From Bacteroidota bacterium (GTDB lineage Bacteria; Bacteroidota; Bacteroidia; Flavobacteriales_F; PHOS-HE28), in contig JAFDZG010000068.1 of assembly GCA_018267065.1 (NCBI GenBank), positions 1-44,083 of the forward strand: a DNA stretch of 44,083 nucleotides, written 5' to 3'. A program made the translations under genes and the position numbers. Positions 41,010 through 44,083 of this stretch are shown piece by piece; the stretch's first letter is position 1, and each line of letters begins with the position of its first letter. The notes under the pieces were generated by a model that worked only from the letters and a program-made list of their open reading frames with translations, had not been told where the DNA came from and did no database searches.

Positions 41010-41804
41010 TCAATGAATGATGGGCAGGTTGAGGGTGGCGCGTTGCTTTCCATCCGTGATCCGCAGCACGTAATTGCCCGCGGGCAGATCCTGCGTGTGC
41101 AGCACATTGCTGTGCTGGCCGCGGGAAAGAATGCCACTGTGGATGTTCTTGGCCAGCTTGCCCGAGATGTCATACAGGCCAACTTCCACCGGTGCGGTTT
41201 GTGGCAAGTTGAAGGTGATGCGTGCCTCATCCGTGGCGGGCACGGGATGGACGGAGAAGCCGGCCGCCAGTTCGTTTTGTTCATCAATGCCCGTAACCGC
41301 AAGGGCCGCGTTGATCGCGTTCTGGAGGGCGGTGGCGTCCACGGTGTTGTCCGCCGTGTAGAACACGGTGTGGTTGCTGCCACCGAGCACCACGATCTTC
41401 GGCATGCCGGAGCCGCCGTAGTCGTTCATGTGTATCGCTGCATTGGAGAAGACCACCGCATTGGCAAGTCCGATGGTGCTTTTCCAGGTGTTCAGTGCAG
41501 TGCAGCTCGTGTTGGCGTAATCATCGCAGAGGTACATGAACACACGGCCCGAATCGGATGCCTGGTAGCTCTGTACCACGTTGTAGGTGGTAAGGGCCGG
41601 GCCCGTGCAGGAGGCACACGGCATCACCCAAGTGATCACGATCACTTTCCCGGCATCCAGCTCGGCGAAAAGGTCGTGCTGGATGTTGTGGCAATCGGTG
41701 CAATTGAAGTTGGTGGCCGTTTGCGCGTTGGCCTGTAGCGTGATCGCGCCCAGTGCAACAGCGAGGAGATGATTCCGGTTTGTGGGCAGCAATGGCAATC
41801 TCAT
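41010..41804 (-). CDS. Secreted thioredoxin-like CxxC protein with T9SS sorting domain
   Basis: A 264-residue exported protein. The signal peptide ends near ITLQANAQ. The mature part begins FNCTDCHNIQHD (Cys35, Cys38, His39, formally a CxxCH) and then IVITWVMPCASC with Cys63 and Cys66, a strand plus CxxC typical of thioredoxin-like folds. MPKIVVLGG, with its cis-Pro-like Pro, supports that fold. The last ~80 residues (FSVHPVPATDEARITFNLPQ, VGLYDISGKLAKNI, LPAGNYVLRI) form a T9SS type A sorting domain. It is probably a surface or outer-membrane-anchored redox or metal-binding protein. It may form an operon with the metal-binding barrel gene downstream. Confidence 0.82.
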   Translation of the reverse strand: MRLPLLPTNRNHLLAVALGAITLQANAQTATNFNCTDCHNIQHDLFAELDAGKVIVITWVMPCASCTGPALTTYNVVQSYQASDSGRVFMYLCDDYANTSCTALNTWKSTIGLANAVVFSNAAIHMNDYGGSGMPKIVVLGGSNHTVFYTADNTVDATALQNAINAALAVTGIDEQNELAAGFSVHPVPATDEARITFNLPQTAPVEVGLYDISGKLAKNIHSGILSRGQHSNVLHTQDLPAGNYVLRITDGKQRATLNLPIIH

Positions 41805-41870
41805 GGAACGATGCTGTTTTACGGTTTTGGGCTTGAACCATTCCCGGTTTTACGCCCATTTTGGCCTTAT

Positions 41871-42081
41871 GGGTGGTTCGAAGTACGTCGCTCCGGCGGC
41901 ACGACCGGGCATGAAGGTTCTTTTGGATGCTCGCCCTCGTTCGCTCATACAGCTCCCGCGAACGGGATGTGCCAGTTGCAGCTCAGCCGGATACTTCATT
42001 CCAGTATCCTCGCTTCGCTGCGCCTTGTCTGGGCGAACGATTGCTTCGCGTGCCATCCGTTCGAGGTACTTCGAGCCACCC
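41871..42081. repeat. Long inverted repeat enclosing about 180 bases
   Basis: gggtggttcgaagtac (41871-41886) and gtacttcgagccaccc (42066-42081) are reverse complements with one mismatch. Inside are ggatact/agtatcc (7-bp perfect stem at about 41989-42009) and tcccgcgaacggga (41954-41967), a third copy of the block-1 hairpin. No gene is supported anywhere in 41805-42400. Confidence 0.7.
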
Positions 42082-42115
42082 TTCTGCCAATTAAACACCC
42101 ACGACCGGCCAAAGA

Positions 42116-42135
42116 CCTGTCTGCCGTCAGGCAGG
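42116..42135. repeat. CCTGCC-family palindrome joined to repeat copy B
   Basis: cctgtctgccgtcaggcagg forms an 8-bp stem with one G-T pair. With flanks it matches the 4754 copy over about 31 bases, and it leads directly into block 1 of the two-block repeat. Confidence 0.7.
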
Positions 42136-42273
42136 TGCGCCGCCATCTCCCGCGAGCGGGATGAGGCATTTCCGGAGGACGATCCACGCATCGCGTTGCT
42201 TAGCGGTGTACAGGGGAGCCGATACGCGGAGAAGTCATCCGGATAGAGGGCAAGCAGGTTGGCTGGTATTGAG
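42132..42273 (+). repeat. Dispersed two-block repeat, copy B
   Basis: Block 1 (42132-42184) and block 2 (42226-42273) match copy A (24051-23999 and 23957-23910, minus strand). Block 1 contains hairpin tcccg-cgag-cggga, and the spacer contains cgcatc and gatacg, which can pair with one mismatch. The gap to the CotH-family stop codon shows nothing else. Confidence 0.75.
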
Positions 42274-42400
42274 CGTCCAAATGGTATTACTGCAAGACTA
42301 CGGCAGGGCGACGGCATTCCGGCTGATCATGATCAGCGGCGCCTGCCAATTGCCGCGTGCTGTTGAAATCCCAAAACGGGCAGGTTTTACCGGAACGGCA

Positions 42401-44083
42401 CTATTCCACCACCACCCGGCCCTTGCCCAGCACCCTTCCCTCCGACCGCAGTGCCCAGATGAACAGACCGGAATGTGGCAATGTGATGGTACGGTCAATG
42501 GGGCCTGGTGGCAGGTCCATTTGTACCACCCTGCGCCCGAGGGCATCGGTGACCACCAGCTGCCGTGGCATCCCGGCCCATGGTCCGCGGAAGCGCACAG
42601 GCCCATCCGTGGGGTTGGGCGTGCAGGACAGCACCGTGGCGAGCTGCGGGCCATGGATGCCTGTTGAGGTACACGTGCCCGGCATGTTGGCGTCCAGCCA
42701 GGTGATGCGCGTGGCGATCCATTGCTTCAGTGTGTCCAGCTCGGCCGGGTAAGTGGTGGCGCAGGGGAACATCTCCGGTGCGGGGCCGCTGACGCCAAGG
42801 ATGGGCCACTTGGCAAAGTGCCGCACTTGTGCATTGGCCACCAGCGCGCCCACACTGTCGATCCACGCATCGATGGCGGGCAACGACAAAGGCCCTTGCC
42901 GCTGCTGTTCCCAGATGCAGCGCAGTTCATTGGCGAAGCTGCTGTCCTGCAACAAGCGCACGTACCAGCCCGTGCCCCAGTTGTCCGTGGGGCAGTCGTT
43001 GACCAGGTGGGCCCAGCCGCTGCCGTCGCCGTTCTCGAACTGGCTGCAGCCCCAGAGGTTCTTCCAGGCCCAATCAAAATCCCACACGGGCCCCGCCTTG
43101 ATCCTTCCACCGTTGCTGTCCTTGTCCTTGTGGAAGTACACGCTCTTCTTGAAGCCGTCGTTGTTGCGCGCCACCTCGTTCACAAGGAAATAGTTGATGA
43201 AGGAAGGCACGTCCAGCCAAGCCCGGTAACCGGTGAGCGGATCGGCGAAATCGGGGCCATAGAGCGCCGTCTCCATGGTGTTCACCGCGCCCTGGATGTA
43301 GGCCTTCTGCTGCGGGGTGATGACATCGGGATCCGGGTATTCGTACAGGAAATGCACGTCGGCACCCGGGTGGCCGATGGGCGAGAAGGCGGACTGGAAA
43401 CTGTTGTCCGGGCTCCACAAGTTCTGCTGCAGGATGTAGCCGCCGGTGAGGTCGTCGCCGCTGTTCTCCGTGGAGTCGAGCTTGGCGATGTCCACGCGGC
43501 CATTGTCGCGCTTGATCTTCTCGCCCAAGAGATAGATGCCGCGGTAGTTGCCGTCCAGCAGCACTTCGCACAGGTGCATGCGCGGGGCGTACTGGCCCAT
43601 GGCGCGGGCCAGGTGCATGGCCAGGGCGTTGCGCACCAGCGAACGGTCGTTCCAGTTGGAGAGCAGCACCCAGTCGTTCTCCTCAGGCATGTCCAACAGG
43701 GGCACGTTGTTGTTGCTGCCGTCGGCGTTGCGCGTTTCCACGCTGTAAGGCTTTTGCGGATAGCCCGCCGAGGTGGCGCCGCGGATGCCGATGCCGATGG
43801 CCCCGTCGTACACGTTGGCGGGATCGGTGATGTGGGTGATGGTGCCAGGCCCGTTGTACTTGATCTGCATCGTTCCCGTCACCTTGCCATCGTAGGGGAT
43901 CTGTTGGCCCAGATCGTCCAGCAGCACGATGGGCAGTTCGGTGCTGTCCAGCTGGATGGTGCCCGGATCGGTGACGCACAGTTGGAAAGCGCCTTGCGCC
44001 CCGCCGTAGCCGAAGGCCTGGATGTAGAGCGTATCGCCGAGGGGCAGTTCATCGGCGTTGGCCATGGAGAAATAGCCCGGGCC
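42401..44083 (-). CDS. CotH-kinase family protein with T9SS sorting domain (5' end outside window)
   Basis: A partial gene: the frame is open to the window edge (GPGYFS before the first internal Met at 44065), so the N-terminus with signal peptide lies beyond 44083. The visible 561 residues start with an end of a beta-sandwich domain (YIQAFGYGGAQGAFQLCVTD). A CotH domain follows: GIRGATSAGYPQKPYSVE, LLSNWNDRSLVRNALA, YRGIYLLGEKIKRDNGRVDI, and the kinase-like metal loop GPVWDFDWAWKN. Bacterial CotH relatives include spore-coat protein kinases; in secreted Bacteroidota proteins activity is untested. The last ~75 residues (LSCTPNPTDGPVRFRG, LVVTDALGRRVVQMDL, SGLFIWALRS) form the T9SS sorting domain. 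Confidence 0.88.
   Translation of the reverse strand, partial: GPGYFSMANADELPLGDTLYIQAFGYGGAQGAFQLCVTDPGTIQLDSTELPIVLLDDLGQQIPYDGKVTGTMQIKYNGPGTITHITDPANVYDGAIGIGIRGATSAGYPQKPYSVETRNADGSNNNVPLLDMPEENDWVLLSNWNDRSLVRNALAMHLARAMGQYAPRMHLCEVLLDGNYRGIYLLGEKIKRDNGRVDIAKLDSTENSGDDLTGGYILQQNLWSPDNSFQSAFSPIGHPGADVHFLYEYPDPDVITPQQKAYIQGAVNTMETALYGPDFADPLTGYRAWLDVPSFINYFLVNEVARNNDGFKKSVYFHKDKDSNGGRIKAGPVWDFDWAWKNLWGCSQFENGDGSGWAHLVNDCPTDNWGTGWYVRLLQDSSFANELRCIWEQQRQGPLSLPAIDAWIDSVGALVANAQVRHFAKWPILGVSGPAPEMFPCATTYPAELDTLKQWIATRITWLDANMPGTCTSTGIHGPQLATVLSCTPNPTDGPVRFRGPWAGMPRQLVVTDALGRRVVQMDLPPGPIDRTITLPHSGLFIWALRSEGRVLGKGRVVVE

Noticed and set aside
41850-42317. 155-residue minus-strand frame in the repeat island
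   Set aside because: It translates the dispersed repeat; the similar peptide AAxSRERDEAF appears from copy A only because the DNA repeat is shared.

Overview
The window is chromosomal DNA from a GC-rich member of the Bacteroidota, most likely a Flavobacteriales-type lineage; this placement is inferred. The support is: at least five proteins with a C-terminal type IX secretion (T9SS) sorting domain, a DUF4270 lipoprotein next to glmS and a stand-alone glycogen-synthase domain, a LytTR regulator paired with a beta-propeller sensor kinase, no convincing Shine-Dalgarno sequences, and promoters of the Bacteroidota TTG-N20-TANNTTTG type close to start codons. The GC-rich third codon positions create many long false ORFs on opposite strands.

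Layout. 1-4551: glyS, then two secreted T9SS cargo proteins separated by an intergenic segment with nested perfect inverted repeats. 4552-5250: a decayed tandem array of GIY-YIG nuclease and tRNA-Leu, with one intact nuclease gene, one intact tRNA-Leu(CAA), and flanking partial copies interrupted by short palindromes. 5271-8929: dCMP deaminase overlapping an S41 processing protease, a small Ala-rich lipoprotein, superoxide dismutase and a TM2 protein. 8916-17153: two divergent operons sharing a 92-bp promoter region, glgA-like/DUF4270/glmS leftward and panC/panD/flippase-like/rfaE2/radA rightward. 17345-23786: a small sorting-domain-like protein, a LytTR response regulator overlapping its 1017-residue sensor kinase, a leaderless lipoprotein and a helical-repeat protein. 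23787-30048: a dispersed repeat, a C-terminally truncated GH2 beta-mannosidase, an outer-membrane-type protein, a zeta-like kinase overlapping a 50-residue gene, dxs and an RraB-like protein. 30205-35866: an SBBP-repeat T9SS protein, then an MjaI-like restriction-modification pair between direct repeats of the 3' end of thiL. 36056-44083: M13 peptidase, a small membrane protein, a SpxH-like DsbA-family protein, an outer-membrane protein fused to a heavy-metal-binding tail, a secreted CxxC/T9SS protein, a second repeat island and a partial CotH-family T9SS protein.

The housekeeping genes supply Gly-tRNA, pantothenate/beta-alanine, glucosamine-6-phosphate, heptose activation, isoprenoid precursor (dxs), thiamine diphosphate (thiL, the cofactor of Dxs), recombination (radA) and superoxide defence. 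The accessory layer is secreted T9SS cargo, a restriction-modification cassette, a toxin-antitoxin-like pair and several structured or palindromic repeats. The least explained parts are the GIY-YIG/tRNA-Leu array, the compound palindrome repeat family, the nested hairpin element at 3594-3738 and the thiL-flanked cassette.
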